From the NCBI GenBank assembly GCA_947313825.1, contig CAMZNJ010000026.1, positions 1 through 34,539 of the forward strand: a stretch of DNA of 34,539 nt. The letters are read 5' to 3'. Shown here one piece after another: positions 23,097-32,483 of the stretch. The DNA is from an uncultured Deferribacteraceae bacterium. Its GTDB lineage: Bacteria > Chrysiogenota > Deferribacteres > CAMZNJ01. Below the pieces are notes generated by a model, which was not told the origin of the DNA, did no database searches, and saw only the letters and a program-made list of their open reading frames with translations. The translations under genes were made by a program, and so were the position numbers. Within the stretch, counting starts at the first letter, position 1; each line of letters starts with the position of its first letter.

Positions 23097-24302
23097 CTAC
23101 GCCACCACTAGTTTGGCGAACTTCCGCTTACCAACCTTCAGCACATACTCGCCACTGGTGAGTATGTGTGCGGGGTCGTTGACACGTTCTCCGTCGATGC
23201 TTACTCCCCCTTGAGCGATGTTTCGTCGTCCTTCGCTTTTTGAGGGTATCATTTCGCACTGCACCATAGCGTCCAGTACGGTTGTGGTGTTTATGTTGAA
23301 GCGTGGCATGCTGTCGGGGTTTTCTTTTTTGGAGAAGACTTGTTCGAAGTTTGTTCTTGCTTCAGTGGCGTTTTGAGCTGAGTGGTATATTTCGGTGATG
23401 TGTCCGGCGAGGATTTTTTTTGCTTCCATTGGGTGTAGTGTGCCGCTGTCCGTATCTTTTTGCAATGTTTGTATTTCGCTAGTGGTGAACCTTGTTAGTA
23501 GTGTGTAGTATTCCCACATGATGCTGTCGGGTATGGACATGAGTTTGCCAAACATGGTATTTGGGTTGTCGGTGATGCCCACGTAGTTGCCGAGAGATTT
23601 GCTCATTTTGTCGCCGCCTGATAGTCCGACGAGTAGTGGCATCATGAGAGGTATTTGTGTTTCTTGGTTGTAGGATCGTTGCAGGTCTCGTCCGACGAGC
23701 AGGTTGAATTTTTGATCCATCCCGCCCAGTTCCATGTCGGCTTTCATTGCGACCGAGTCGTACCCTTGTACGAGTGGGTAGAGTAGTTCGTGCATGGCGA
23801 TGGGTTGGTTGTTTTTGAATCTATTGGTAAAGTCGTCCCTTTCGAGTAATCTTGCTATGGTGTAGTTTGATGTTAGTTTGATGAAGTCGGCGGGCATCAT
23901 GTTGTTGAACCATTGGCTATTGTAAGCGATGGTGGTTTTTTTGGGATCGAGTAGTTTGAATACTTGTTGTTTGTATGTTTCGGCGTTAGCGTCTATCTGT
24001 TCGCGAGTTAGAGGTGGTCGTGTTTCGTTTTTGCCAGTGGGATCGCCTATCATGGCTGTGAAGTCGCCGATAAGGAATTGAATATCGTAGCCAAGCTCTT
24101 GAAGTTGACGCATCTTGTTGAGCAATACTGTGTGTCCAAGGTGTAGATCGGGTGCGGTGGGGTCAAACCCTGCTTTGATGATCATGGACGACTTTTCGCC
24201 ACTCAAAAACCGTTTCACTTTGTTGGAAAGCTCATGGTGTGCGACTATTTCGGCACTCCCACGGCAGATTATGTCCAAGTGTTCTTGCAGATCCTGTTTC
24301 AT
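23097..24302 (-). CDS. tyrS: Tyrosyl-tRNA synthetase
   Basis: TyrS charges tRNA-Tyr. The 401-residue protein has the class I signature [13 protein letters not shown] (HIGH variant), [14 protein letters not shown], the [13 protein letters not shown] pocket segment and KMSKSLGN. It ends in an S4 RNA-binding domain ([12 protein letters not shown] ... [12 protein letters not shown]). This is the short-loop TyrZ-like type seen in many proteobacteria. It follows the prepilin peptidase gene by 28 bp and converges on metG across the repeat spacer. The last two codons and stop adjoin the repeat array. Confidence 0.96.
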   Translation of the reverse strand: MKQDLQEHLDIICRGSAEIVAHHELSNKVKRFLSGEKSSMIIKAGFDPTAPDLHLGHTVLLNKMRQLQELGYDIQFLIGDFTAMIGDPTGKNETRPPLTREQIDANAETYKQQVFKLLDPKKTTIAYNSQWFNNMMPADFIKLTSNYTIARLLERDDFTNRFKNNQPIAMHELLYPLVQGYDSVAMKADMELGGMDQKFNLLVGRDLQRSYNQETQIPLMMPLLVGLSGGDKMSKSLGNYVGITDNPNTMFGKLMSIPDSIMWEYYTLLTRFTTSEIQTLQKDTDSGTLHPMEAKKILAGHITEIYHSAQNATEARTNFEQVFSKKENPDSMPRFNINTTTVLDAMVQCEMIPSKSEGRRNIAQGGVSIDGERVNDPAHILTSGEYVLKVGKRKFAKLVVA

Positions 24303-24330
24303 AACAACTAAACTCCAAGTTTGATATTCG

Positions 24331-25167
24331 TTAGGTGTAGGCTAATGTAAAAAATATACGGTGTATGGGGGTGGAAAATAGGGCGTAAACCACGGCAGAA
24401 GCACCAAGCATGGGGGCGAAAGGGATGGGAATACGCAGGGAACCGCGACGCAAGGCTATGATAACCCCAACGATGATGCCTAGAGCAGAGGCAAACAACA
24501 TAACAAACACAGCACCGAAAGGGGTCAAATAAAGGCACAACATACCCATGAGTTTGTAATCACCAAACCCCATCATCTCCATATTGCGTAGGCGTCCGTA
24601 AAGGGTGGTGGGCAAAAAAAGGATGGCAAAACCAACAACACCACTAAACACAGCACTGCTAACACCAGCAACACCATCCGTCGCAAAACCAAGAACCAAA
24701 CCGAAAATAATCCCAAGCACGATAATGGAGTCGGGGATGATGCCCGTTTCAAAGTTGGGATCGAGGGCTGTGTCTAAATCGGTGATGGCGGCTGCTAGTG
24801 CGAAAAATGATAGCAAAAACAGGGACAATGCAAAAGGGGTAAATCCGAAACGGTAAGCGATGAAAAAATATACAAAAGCAAGCAAACCCTCAACAAAAGG
24901 GTAGTGAACGGGGATGGAACCGCCACAACAGGATCCTCGACCACGCAACAAAAGGTACGAAACAAGGGGGATGTTGTGGTAAAACGGGATGACAGCTCCG
25001 CAATCGCGACAACAGGATCGTGTTAGCAGGGACATGCCACGGGGAAGACGAAATGCTAATGCGTTGATGAAGCTGCCAAGGGCGAGACCAACGAGCATGC
25101 TCCAAATGGGGAGTATTCCGAATGTGTTGACAACAGCGATGGTGGTGTCATTGTGAGCGGTGAGCAT
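24331..25167 (-). CDS. pilD: Type IV prepilin leader peptidase / N-methyltransferase (PilD-like)
   Basis: This inner-membrane aspartic protease cleaves and N-methylates type IV prepilins or type II secretion pseudopilins. The N-terminus has [14 protein letters not shown] (family 'GSFLNVxxxRxP'). A cytoplasmic zinc-type loop follows ([24 protein letters not shown], then RGRGSCCGG). Several helices come next, with catalytic aspartates in ITDLDT and GFGDYKLMG. In the second half of the zinc motif the usual RGRCxxC spacing is altered to RGRGSCC. The 278-residue length is typical. ggag lies 10 nt before the ATG. No pilin or secretion genes are in the window. The + strand here is unusually A/G-rich compared with the neighbouring genes. 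Confidence 0.92.
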   Translation of the reverse strand: MLTAHNDTTIAVVNTFGILPIWSMLVGLALGSFINALAFRLPRGMSLLTRSCCRDCGAVIPFYHNIPLVSYLLLRGRGSCCGGSIPVHYPFVEGLLAFVYFFIAYRFGFTPFALSLFLLSFFALAAAITDLDTALDPNFETGIIPDSIIVLGIIFGLVLGFATDGVAGVSSAVFSGVVGFAILFLPTTLYGRLRNMEMMGFGDYKLMGMLCLYLTPFGAVFVMLFASALGIIVGVIIALRRGSLRIPIPFAPMLGASAVVYALFSTPIHRIFFTLAYT

Positions 25168-25194
25168 GGTTCGTTCTCCGTGCGTTGTGCGGTC

Positions 25195-25288
25195 GTGGTG
25201 CCGTGCGTTGCGTTGCCGTGGTGCCGTGCGTTGCGTTGCCGTGTTGCCGTGGTGCCGTGTGCCGTGTTGTCGTGTTGCCGTGTTGCCG
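25195..25288. repeat. Intergenic 23-bp and 8-bp repeats
   Basis: Two perfect 23-bp copies (25195-25217 and 25218-25240, beginning gtggtgccgtgcg) are followed by 8-bp gtgttgcc-type units up to the stop codon of the Gfo/Idh gene. They fill most of the 123-bp spacer before the prepilin peptidase gene. Confidence 0.95.
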
Positions 25289-25290
25289 TG

Positions 25291-26241
25291 CTATTGGTTC
25301 TTCACAATTTCGTCGATTTTGAGTGCTATCCCTAGTGTATCGAGGTCGCGGTCGGGAGCTATTGTGTTTGTGGATTTCCCTTCGACGAGGTCGAGGAAGT
25401 GTATGATTTCGCTTTTTAGGGGGTTTGCCTTGTAAACGAACAGTCGTTCTTGGGTGTATTCGCTACGGTAGGTCATCTCTTCGCGTCCGTACATGTGCGA
25501 GCTTGCAGCCCCTTTGTAGATGTTAATATCTTGGGTGGTGTAGTCCAGTAGGATGTATGAGTCTTTTTGGCTGATGAGCATTGTTCGGTCTTTCTTTTCG
25601 GTGAGGCGGCTAACGACCATGTTTGCTACGGCACCCGACTCAAACTGCAGGGTAGCAGCAACAGCGTCGGCGGCATTTCGTCCGGGGATAACCGTGCCGT
25701 GTGCGGAAATGCCTACAACGGGGGAGCTTATCATGCTAGCAACGAGGTCGATGTCGTGAATCATGAGGTCAAGAACGATGGAGTCCCCCCCGACGGAGTT
25801 GACGAATGGTCCAACACGACGTGTTTCGATGAGGTAAGGGTTGTCGATTAGGCGTGATATTTCCATGATGGCACCGTTGTATCGTTCCACATGTCCTGTG
25901 AGCAGGACGAGGTTGGATTGGGCGGCGAGTTGGAAGAGTTCTTTGGCTTCTTCGATGGATAGGCACAGGGGTTTTTCGGCTAAAACATGTTTGCCTGCGA
26001 GTAGTGCGTTGCGAATGATTTCGTAATGGGAGGGTGATGGTGTGGCAACAGAGACAACGTCCACGTGTTTGAGCATCTCTTTGTAGTCTTGGTAGTAGGG
26101 CTTGCCATCGGATATGACGAAATCTTTCACCTCTTCACGGGGATCGGATACGCCGGCGAGTTGGCAACGTGATAGCCTGCTGAGTATGCTGTAGTGGTGT
26201 CGTCCCATTCGTCCGGCACCGATTAAACCGTATCGTAGCAT
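25291..26241 (-). CDS. Gfo/Idh/MocA-family oxidoreductase, linked to lpxA
   Basis: This is an NAD(P)-dependent sugar oxidoreductase family member. The 316-residue protein has the Rossmann start YGLIGAGRMGRHHY, the DVVSVATPSPSHYEI strand and the EKP catalytic-lysine motif (HVLAEKPLCLS). A Gfo/Idh C-terminal domain follows, with DLMIHDIDL. The ATG at 26241 has gggaggt just upstream and lies 4 bp after the lpxA stop; the open frame extends back into lpxA but the family starts here. GnnA, which oxidises UDP-GlcNAc for 3-amino lipid A in some bacteria, is a Gfo/Idh protein encoded beside lpxA, so a GnnA-like role is possible. No GnnB aminotransferase is seen, so substrate is open. Confidence 0.9.
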   Translation of the reverse strand: MLRYGLIGAGRMGRHHYSILSRLSRCQLAGVSDPREEVKDFVISDGKPYYQDYKEMLKHVDVVSVATPSPSHYEIIRNALLAGKHVLAEKPLCLSIEEAKELFQLAAQSNLVLLTGHVERYNGAIMEISRLIDNPYLIETRRVGPFVNSVGGDSIVLDLMIHDIDLVASMISSPVVGISAHGTVIPGRNAADAVAATLQFESGAVANMVVSRLTEKKDRTMLISQKDSYILLDYTTQDINIYKGAASSHMYGREEMTYRSEYTQERLFVYKANPLKSEIIHFLDLVEGKSTNTIAPDRDLDTLGIALKIDEIVKNQ

Positions 26242-26245
26242 ATAT

Positions 26246-27028
26246 TTACCTCCCGTAACTGCGTTTGCTATCTTGGCTAATGAAGTTTGAGAATTCTTGT
26301 ATTTCTGGTATTTGTTCGAGGTTGGCGATGTGTTGTCGCACTTCAGCAAGGGTAAGGTTTTTGTCCATGTAAATGCGTAGGGCAACTTTGAGTGCGGATA
26401 TGGTTTTGCTGTCCATGGCGTTGCGTCGTAGTCCTACAATATTGAGTGCTGTGGAGTAACCTTTGTGTGGTGTGGCAGTGGTGTACGGTGCAACGTCTTT
26501 GGTGATGCGGGTGTAGGATACCATGGCGAGTTTGCCTACGCGTAAGTATTGGTGAATGCCAACATGTCCGCCAAGGGTGGCACCGTCGTCGATGTGGGCA
26601 TGACCGCTAACACCGCTGTACCCGCCGAGGGTAACGTTGTTGCCGATGACAACGTCGTGTCCGATGTGGGAGCAGTGTAGGAAGTAGTTGTTGTTGCCAA
26701 CAGTGGTTGTGCCGCCACCATTAACGGAACCGCGACTAATGTTGGTGTGTGGGTAGAATACGTTACCGTTGCCAACATGGAGAAAAACTTCTTCGCCGTC
26801 GTACCCGTAAACTTGGGGATCGCCACCAACGAGGGCGTACGATTTCACGATGTTGTTGTTGGCGAGGGTGGTGTTGCGTCCCACCATGCCATGGGGCTCA
26901 ACGATAGTGCTGGCACCAACAACAGCTCCTGCACCAATGAATGCGAACGCACCAACATGGGCATCGGGGTGGATTGTGGCCGTGGGGTGAACAATGGCAG
27001 TGGGGTGTATTGCGGGCTCCGTTTGCAT
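26246..27028 (-). CDS. lpxA: UDP-GlcNAc (or analogue) acyltransferase LpxA
   Basis: LpxA performs the first step of lipid A synthesis, acylating UDP-GlcNAc from acyl-ACP. The 260-residue protein is a left-handed beta-helix with repeated hexapeptides from the N-terminus (AIHPTAIVHPTATIHPDAHVG). The HCSHIGHDVVIG and SGHAHIDDGATLGGHVGIHQ segments carry the conserved histidines, including the presumed catalytic one in SGHAH. The C-terminal helical domain starts LNIVGLRRNAM. Length and motifs are normal. aaggaag lies about 10 nt before the ATG. It lies 55 bp after fabZ and 4 bp before the Gfo/Idh gene. Confidence 0.95.
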   Translation of the reverse strand: MQTEPAIHPTAIVHPTATIHPDAHVGAFAFIGAGAVVGASTIVEPHGMVGRNTTLANNNIVKSYALVGGDPQVYGYDGEEVFLHVGNGNVFYPHTNISRGSVNGGGTTTVGNNNYFLHCSHIGHDVVIGNNVTLGGYSGVSGHAHIDDGATLGGHVGIHQYLRVGKLAMVSYTRITKDVAPYTTATPHKGYSTALNIVGLRRNAMDSKTISALKVALRIYMDKNLTLAEVRQHIANLEQIPEIQEFSNFISQDSKRSYGR

Positions 27029-27083
27029 AGTGTACTGACTTCCTTGTATCTTTTATGGGAGTAGGGTGCGATGTAATTAGGGG

Positions 27084-27575
27084 CTACTCGTCGTTATTGT
27101 TATCGCTAGCTTTATTCTTGGGCGTGATTTCGCAATAAGTACGGATGGCTGCGGACGCAACTTTTTTACCGTTAACGGTGGCGTAGCAGTCGAAGTCGTA
27201 AAACAGTCCACGTTTTTTCACTATCTCTGTGTGCAAGACAAGAACGTCCCCCGGAACGATTTGTGTTTTGATTTTGAACCTGTCCACGGAGATGAGGAAA
27301 ACTTTTAGGTCGGAAACATCAACGTCGATTTCGTCGATGATGATAAAGTACAGACCGCAAAACTGTGCCATGCTTTCGATAACTAGAACACCGGGGTAGA
27401 TGGGGTTATCGGGGAAATGACCTATGAATGCGGGTTCGCTCATGCTAATATTTTTGATGCCGTACAGGGTATCGTCCTCGTCGCGAACAACTCTGTCAAC
27501 CAGAGCGAAAGGGGCACGGTGTGGCAACGATTTTAGAATATCATGGTGATTTAAAACTACTTCGTTATGATTCAT
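27084..27575 (-). CDS. fabZ: 3-hydroxyacyl-ACP dehydratase FabZ
   Basis: FabZ dehydrates 3-hydroxyacyl-ACP in fatty-acid elongation and competes with LpxA for 3-hydroxyacyl-ACP, hence its usual place in lpx clusters. The 163-residue hot-dog protein has [13 protein letters not shown] and the catalytic [20 protein letters not shown] segment with its active His. Its C-terminus is slightly extended and charged. The ATG overlaps the lpxD stop by 11 bp, suggesting coupled translation. Confidence 0.95.
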   Translation of the reverse strand: MNHNEVVLNHHDILKSLPHRAPFALVDRVVRDEDDTLYGIKNISMSEPAFIGHFPDNPIYPGVLVIESMAQFCGLYFIIIDEIDVDVSDLKVFLISVDRFKIKTQIVPGDVLVLHTEIVKKRGLFYDFDCYATVNGKKVASAAIRTYCEITPKNKASDNNNDE

Positions 27576-29427
27576 AATCTTCTCTCTCTTTTTTTATGAT
27601 GGTTTTCAATATTTTTGAGTTTTGGGTAAGGAATGAAAGCATGATGCGTTCACGACTCCAGTGCTCCCACAATTTTGCGGGGGTGCCAACGTAAATACCG
27701 CCTGCTTGAGTGAGGTTTTTGGAAACAGACGTGGTGGCGTAGAGGCGAATACCGCTAGCAACAGTAATGTGGTCAGCAACGCTTGAGGCACCACCCATCA
27801 TGACGTAGTCGCCAAGGGTGGAGCTCCCAGCAACGGCACTTTTGCCTGCCATGATGCACCCACGACCAAGAACAACGTTGTGAGCGATGTGGCATTGATT
27901 GTCGATTTTGCAACCGCTCCCAATAACAGTATCACGAATGGCACCGCGATCGATGGTTGTCCCTGAGCCAACCTCAACGTTGCTGCCAATGCGAACGGAG
28001 CCCACTTGGGGAACTTTGACGAACTCCCCCGCAATGAAGCGGAAACCGAATCCGTCCCCACCGATGGTTACGCTGTTGTGCAGGGAGACATTGTTGCCAA
28101 TGGTGGCCTCAGCGGAGATGGTTGTGCCTGAGCCGATTTCGCAAAAATCGCCGATGGTTACGCCAGATTCGATATGTGCCGAGGGGCTGATGGTGCACCC
28201 TTTGCCGATGGTTACGCCAGCACTAATATGGACGAAGCTGCCGATACGACAACCTTCGCCAAGGGTAGCTGTGGGGTGTACGAATGCCCGCGGGGATATC
28301 TCCAAGTAACCGCCAAGCATCCAGCGTAATTCCCATGAAAGGAGGGTAGCTAAGAGTTGTAGGCTTGCAACTCTTCTCGAGCTTGAGTGGCTTTGAGGGT
28401 GCCATACGGGTGCTTCAGTGGTTGAAGTGGCTGAAGTGGCTTCAGTGGTTTTATCTGAGGTGTTACCATTGCCAGCAGTGTAGTTGGGGAAAATACTGTC
28501 CATAATAGTGGCGGTGTTTTCGGGGGTAATGGTAATGGTGCTGGTGCTGTAGGTGGGGGAGTGCTCCTCAGTATCTTTCAGGAAAGTGCGTAAGGCGGGT
28601 CGCAGGGTATTGGAAAGCCATACCCATGGTGCTACTTGTGTTGTTTCGGGTTCGTTGTTGTGGGTGTGAGTGTTTGATACGGCGGGTATGGGGGTAATTA
28701 GGGGGTAGAAAGTGTTCATTAGGCTTAGCATGGCGGTGTCGGCGGTAACGTCGCCACCTTTGGACGGGATGATGATGCCACAATGATGGGGGGTAAAAGT
28801 GATACCTTCGAGGACGATAAACAGCTCACAAGCATGGGGGGTGCCGTCTTTCTCCATGCGATTGAGTTTGTTGGCAATGTTTTGGGTAGTTACAAGAACG
28901 GCGAGTCCTGATTGTTGATCGTTGTAGTCGCTTAGTCCTTGGATAACATTAACGTTGTGCCCTTGGTGGTTGCAGTAGCTGAGGTCGCGAAAGGGTGTTG
29001 CGTTGCTGTTGTCCATGTTGCTCAGCGGTTTGTTTGCTATGGCGTTATGGAGTTGTATGGCGAGTTGTGCAAGGGGGTCGTTGGAGGAGAGTGTGCCGTT
29101 GCGGAAGCGGTTGCCTGAAGAGGTGAGGGTTGGGGGTAGTGGTGCGATGCTCTCTTCATGGGAGGGTGTGTTTGCGGGGTTTGGCATGCGAAACCCTACG
29201 CGGTGGTACAGGTCTTCCATGTGTTCGAACAGGAAGCGGTACATGGTGGTGGCGTCGTGTAGGTCGGACTTGCCGTCAGCCCATTCATGTTGGTGCTCAT
29301 GTTCATGCTCATGCTCATGCTCATCAGGTGTTGTGTTTGCTATGCCTGCAAGGCTTGTGTAGAAGGCTCCTTGCAGTGTTGTTTCCAGCTCCTTGGCTGT
29401 GAAAGTTCTATTTCTTCTTTTTGCCAT
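27565..29427 (-). CDS. lpxD: UDP-3-O-acylglucosamine N-acyltransferase LpxD with a greatly enlarged N-terminus
   Basis: LpxD adds the N-linked acyl chain in lipid A synthesis. The C-terminal 244 residues are a normal left-handed beta-helix (from [14 protein letters not shown], residue 377), with GGDGFGF and the catalytic histidine in [13 protein letters not shown] (about residue 516). In ordinary LpxD this region begins near residue 100. Here about 270 extra residues precede it, including a His/Glu repeat, Ser/Thr-rich stretches and a segment ([16 protein letters not shown] ... IIPSKGGD) that may be a split uridine-binding domain. The ATG overlaps the ompH end by 20 bp. The frame is continuous and no frameshift is seen, so the protein is probably functional. 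Confidence 0.92.
   Translation of the reverse strand: MAKRRNRTFTAKELETTLQGAFYTSLAGIANTTPDEHEHEHEHEHQHEWADGKSDLHDATTMYRFLFEHMEDLYHRVGFRMPNPANTPSHEESIAPLPPTLTSSGNRFRNGTLSSNDPLAQLAIQLHNAIANKPLSNMDNSNATPFRDLSYCNHQGHNVNVIQGLSDYNDQQSGLAVLVTTQNIANKLNRMEKDGTPHACELFIVLEGITFTPHHCGIIIPSKGGDVTADTAMLSLMNTFYPLITPIPAVSNTHTHNNEPETTQVAPWVWLSNTLRPALRTFLKDTEEHSPTYSTSTITITPENTATIMDSIFPNYTAGNGNTSDKTTEATSATSTTEAPVWHPQSHSSSRRVASLQLLATLLSWELRWMLGGYLEISPRAFVHPTATLGEGCRIGSFVHISAGVTIGKGCTISPSAHIESGVTIGDFCEIGSGTTISAEATIGNNVSLHNSVTIGGDGFGFRFIAGEFVKVPQVGSVRIGSNVEVGSGTTIDRGAIRDTVIGSGCKIDNQCHIAHNVVLGRGCIMAGKSAVAGSSTLGDYVMMGGASSVADHITVASGIRLYATTSVSKNLTQAGGIYVGTPAKLWEHWSRERIMLSFLTQNSKILKTIIKKEREDYES
29293..29324 (-). repeat. 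Coding 6-bp repeat in lpxD (His-Glu)
   Basis: About five tgctca-type hexamers (+ strand) encode an alternating His-Glu run ([12 protein letters not shown]) at about residues 35-46 of LpxD, a possible metal-binding stretch. Confidence 0.9.
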
Positions 29428-29947
29428 AAGATGCGTCGTAGATTTTTAATATTTCGTCGGTAACGTCGTCATTGGGGTTGTAGTAGATGATGGCTGGTGG
29501 TGCGGTGTTCATGAGTATGGAGTAGTTGTTTTTTTGTGCGTAAGTTTTTGATATTTCGGCAACGTCTCTGTAGATAGAGTTGAGTGCTTGGGAGCGTATT
29601 GAGTTGAGTTCTTGTTGAGTTACGGCGAGTAGTTGTTGGTATTCGGCTTGGGATTGGTAGAGTGCACGAAGAGCTTCTTCTTGTTTGGACTGAGACCAGA
29701 TTTTGCTATTGTCTTGAATCTCTTTTTGTGCTTTGAGGAGGTTTTTTTCGGCATTAACGATAATCTCTTTTTTGTCGGTGTCGAATTTTTTGAGATCTTC
29801 GAGGGATGATTTGCCGGCTTTGCTGTCCATGGCGATGCGATCGAGGTTGATGAACCCGATGCGTTGGGATGAGTTTTCGTTACCGAGTGCTAGGGCAGAG
29901 ATTAGCACAAAGGCTGTGAGCAGTACCCAAAGTTGAGTAAGTTTCAT
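29408..29947 (-). CDS. Periplasmic chaperone OmpH/Skp
   Basis: Skp-family proteins hold unfolded outer-membrane proteins between the Sec translocon and the BAM complex. The 179-residue protein has a signal peptide ([22 protein letters not shown]) and the family start [17 protein letters not shown] long charged coiled-coil follows ([20 protein letters not shown], then [10 protein letters not shown]), then a closing [29 protein letters not shown]. The frame is open upstream to 30016, but 29947 is chosen because the signal peptide starts there and ggag lies 11 nt before it. It overlaps lpxD by 20 bp and lies 112 bp after bamA, with its own possible promoter. Confidence 0.92.
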   Translation of the reverse strand: MKLTQLWVLLTAFVLISALALGNENSSQRIGFINLDRIAMDSKAGKSSLEDLKKFDTDKKEIIVNAEKNLLKAQKEIQDNSKIWSQSKQEEALRALYQSQAEYQQLLAVTQQELNSIRSQALNSIYRDVAEISKTYAQKNNYSILMNTAPPAIIYYNPNDDVTDEILKIYDASYGKKKK

Positions 29948-29987
29948 AAAATTGTCTCCGTTTTCGTCGAATACGTTGTATTTTTTG

Positions 29988-30016
29988 ATGTTACCATATT
30001 TGAGGCGATGCGACAA
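29988..30016 (-). promoter_or_regulatory. Possible internal promoter for ompH-lpxD
   Basis: On the minus strand, ttgtcg (30016-30011) and taacat (29993-29988) are separated by 17 bp, about 40 bp before the ompH ATG. Each box matches consensus at four of six positions. Confidence 0.4.
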
Positions 30017-30059
30017 GGTAATTCATGTGTTGCTAGAATTTTTTGGGTGTAGCAGTGTA

Positions 30060-32483
30060 TTAGAAGGCGACGTTACCTATGCCAAAGTGCACCAGTCCTG
30101 TTGCTGTGTCGTATTTGTAGGGTGTGAGTTTGTGTCCAAATTCGAGTCGGAACAGTCCAGCAGGTGTGCGGAACCGTAAGCCGACGCCTACCGATTGCAG
30201 TATGCCTTCGTTGTATTGTTTGCCGACTACGTTAAACATGTACCCCCCGTCGTAAAAGGCGACAGCTTGTATGTACCCTTCTTTGTTGATGGATGCGATG
30301 AGTTCTTGTGAGAACACGAAGAAGTTGTCGCCACCGATGATGCCGTCGTCGGCGTGTATGGCGATGGAGTTGGGGGAGAAGCCGCGTATGGAGCCGATAC
30401 CGCCGCGGAAGTAGCGTGCTTCACCGGGGATGACGTTGTTGTTGAGTGGGAGTAGTGTGGATTGGTTTGTGCTTGTGTTGAGTGTGAAGTACTCCATGAA
30501 AGTGTAGTAGTTTGAGGCGTAAGCGAATATTTCTTGGTAGTTTTCGTCGCCACCGAGAACGCCTCCTGTGTAGGTGTAACGCATGCCAACACTTTTTCCG
30601 GATGAGGGGTAGAGGTTGTTGTTGAGGGAGTTGTAGTACATGGATAGGTCGGTTGACCATGTGGTGGATACGCCTTCGCTGTCGATGATGCTTTGTGGTG
30701 TGTATCTTGTTGAGGTGTTGTAAATTTCTTTGCGACGCCAGTTGAGTCCTACAGCACCGTAAAGGTTTGGCACAAAGATGTTGCGAAATACGGTGGTGGA
30801 GAGTCCGATCTCGCGGGAGCTGTACGACAGGGATGAAACATCTTGGTGGTCGCTGTAGTAGACGGTTGATCGGAACCCTGTTTTGGAGTCGAACACCCTT
30901 GGGTTGGTGAATGACAGATCGATGGTTGAGTCGTCGAACCCGAGTTGAACGGTGGTGTCAACTAGGTATCCACGCCCCCAAAAGTTGTCTTTGTAGAGTT
31001 TGCCGATGATGAGGAAGTCGCCGTTGGTGGTGAAGCTTAGTCCGAGGTTGAATTCTCCTGTGGCGGATTCTTCTAGGGAGATTTCGAGATCCACGTATTT
31101 TTTGCCTGTGGATTCGTTGACGGTGAAGTTTTTGTAGTTGTAAGTAACGTTTGAGAAGTAGCCTGTGCGGATGACGTTGATGTACCCTGACTGCACATTT
31201 GAGGCGTTGATGAGGTTGCCCTCGGGTATGGAGTCGAATTGTCGGCGTATTATTCTGTCTTGCGTGCCGGTGTTTCCGACAACATTGAGGTGGTTGAGGT
31301 AGTATTTGTCCCCTTTGTTGATGGTGAATTCTATGTTGAGGACGGCAATATTTTCGGTGCCACGAAATTGAAATTGCACGTCGGCGAGGATGTAACCGAG
31401 GTCGCTGAATTTGTTGCGAATACTCTGTGTTGCGTCTTCGAGTTTGCTGGCGTCAATGGGTTTCCCCTCTTTGAGGTCGATTAGGTCGAGTAGTTCTTCA
31501 GAGGAGAACAGGTCGTCGTTGCCTGTAATGCTGAGGTTGCCGAGGTAGAACACGTCGCCTTCGTCAATATCAAAGGAGACGCGGAGTACCCCTTTCGCTT
31601 CATCGTCCACAGTGATGCGTGCTTCGGATACGCGTACGTTGAGGTATCCGAGGCGTGCGTATTCGGCGGTAATAATCTGTTTGTCGCGTCCGAGTTTGGC
31701 ATAGTCTAGAATCCCTGTGCTACTTAGTTTTGACCAGAAGGATTTCTCTTTGGAGAGTAGTTTCGAGCGTAGTTTGGCTTCATCGAGAACGGTATTGCCG
31801 GGGAAGTCGATGTTGTAGATTTTGGCTTTGAAGCCTTCATTGACGAGTATGTTGATGTCGAAATTGCCGTCGTTTGGTTCGAGTGCGTAAGCGAGAGAGT
31901 AGTTGGAGTATTTTTTACTGGCGACGTATTTGTTGAGTTCCATGGCTGTGGAGTTCATTAGGTCGCGGGTGTAGGTTTTGTTGGCTTTGAGGGTGGATTT
32001 GGAGATTAAGGTTTTGGTTTTGAGTTTTTCGTTGCCTGTGGAGGTTACGCTGTTGACTTTGGGGTTGTCGTAGATGTGGTATACAATGGCGACGCTGGTT
32101 CCATCGGCTTGTTCGTACAGGTCTGTGGAAACATACTCCACTTTGTAAGTGTTGTAGATCTCTTTGATGCTGTCGTCGAGTTTTTGGTAATCGAAGGTGG
32201 TGCCAACTTGGACAGCAACGGTTGCGAGGGCGGTGTGGGAGTATCTTGAGTTGTCGGTGAAGTCAACGGCGGCGATACGAAGCTGTTTGTCCATGGCATT
32301 ACGTGGGGAGATGGGTGTGCCTGTGCTGATGTATTCGGGTATGGACAGGGTGTTGTTGTCGGTGGGTTTGTCGCCGAGTGCCATGTTGGGGAGCAGGGTT
32401 AGTGCGGGTGTGAGTATTAGCAGGGCGACACTGAGCAATGCCATTAGTTTTTGTTTGTATGGGAGGTGTGTGGTTGTGGTCAT
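30060..32483 (-). CDS. bamA: Outer-membrane assembly factor BamA (Omp85)
   Basis: BamA is the core of the BAM complex, inserting beta-barrel proteins into the outer membrane. The 807-residue protein has a signal peptide (LLSVALLILTPALTLLPNMALG). About five POTRA repeats follow (about residues 70-440, for example FSSEELLDLIDLKEGKPI). The C-terminal 16-stranded barrel has the lid motif GSIRGFSPNS and ends in a terminal Phe (GIGNVAF), the usual outer-membrane signal. Length is typical. The ATG overlaps the murA stop as ATGA, so it is translationally coupled to murA. The gene order bamA-ompH-lpxD follows. Confidence 0.97.
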   Translation of the reverse strand: MTTTTHLPYKQKLMALLSVALLILTPALTLLPNMALGDKPTDNNTLSIPEYISTGTPISPRNAMDKQLRIAAVDFTDNSRYSHTALATVAVQVGTTFDYQKLDDSIKEIYNTYKVEYVSTDLYEQADGTSVAIVYHIYDNPKVNSVTSTGNEKLKTKTLISKSTLKANKTYTRDLMNSTAMELNKYVASKKYSNYSLAYALEPNDGNFDINILVNEGFKAKIYNIDFPGNTVLDEAKLRSKLLSKEKSFWSKLSSTGILDYAKLGRDKQIITAEYARLGYLNVRVSEARITVDDEAKGVLRVSFDIDEGDVFYLGNLSITGNDDLFSSEELLDLIDLKEGKPIDASKLEDATQSIRNKFSDLGYILADVQFQFRGTENIAVLNIEFTINKGDKYYLNHLNVVGNTGTQDRIIRRQFDSIPEGNLINASNVQSGYINVIRTGYFSNVTYNYKNFTVNESTGKKYVDLEISLEESATGEFNLGLSFTTNGDFLIIGKLYKDNFWGRGYLVDTTVQLGFDDSTIDLSFTNPRVFDSKTGFRSTVYYSDHQDVSSLSYSSREIGLSTTVFRNIFVPNLYGAVGLNWRRKEIYNTSTRYTPQSIIDSEGVSTTWSTDLSMYYNSLNNNLYPSSGKSVGMRYTYTGGVLGGDENYQEIFAYASNYYTFMEYFTLNTSTNQSTLLPLNNNVIPGEARYFRGGIGSIRGFSPNSIAIHADDGIIGGDNFFVFSQELIASINKEGYIQAVAFYDGGYMFNVVGKQYNEGILQSVGVGLRFRTPAGLFRLEFGHKLTPYKYDTATGLVHFGIGNVAF

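Noticed and set aside
26242-26385. Longer start for the Gfo/Idh gene inside lpxA
   Set aside because: The extra 48 residues show no family similarity. The ATG at 26241 has an excellent ribosome-binding site and begins directly with the Rossmann fold.
27565-29427. Frameshift or gene fusion explaining the long LpxD
   Set aside because: The frame is continuous with consistent codon use through the added region, and I could not recognise a separate second enzyme. I therefore treat it as an expanded single gene.
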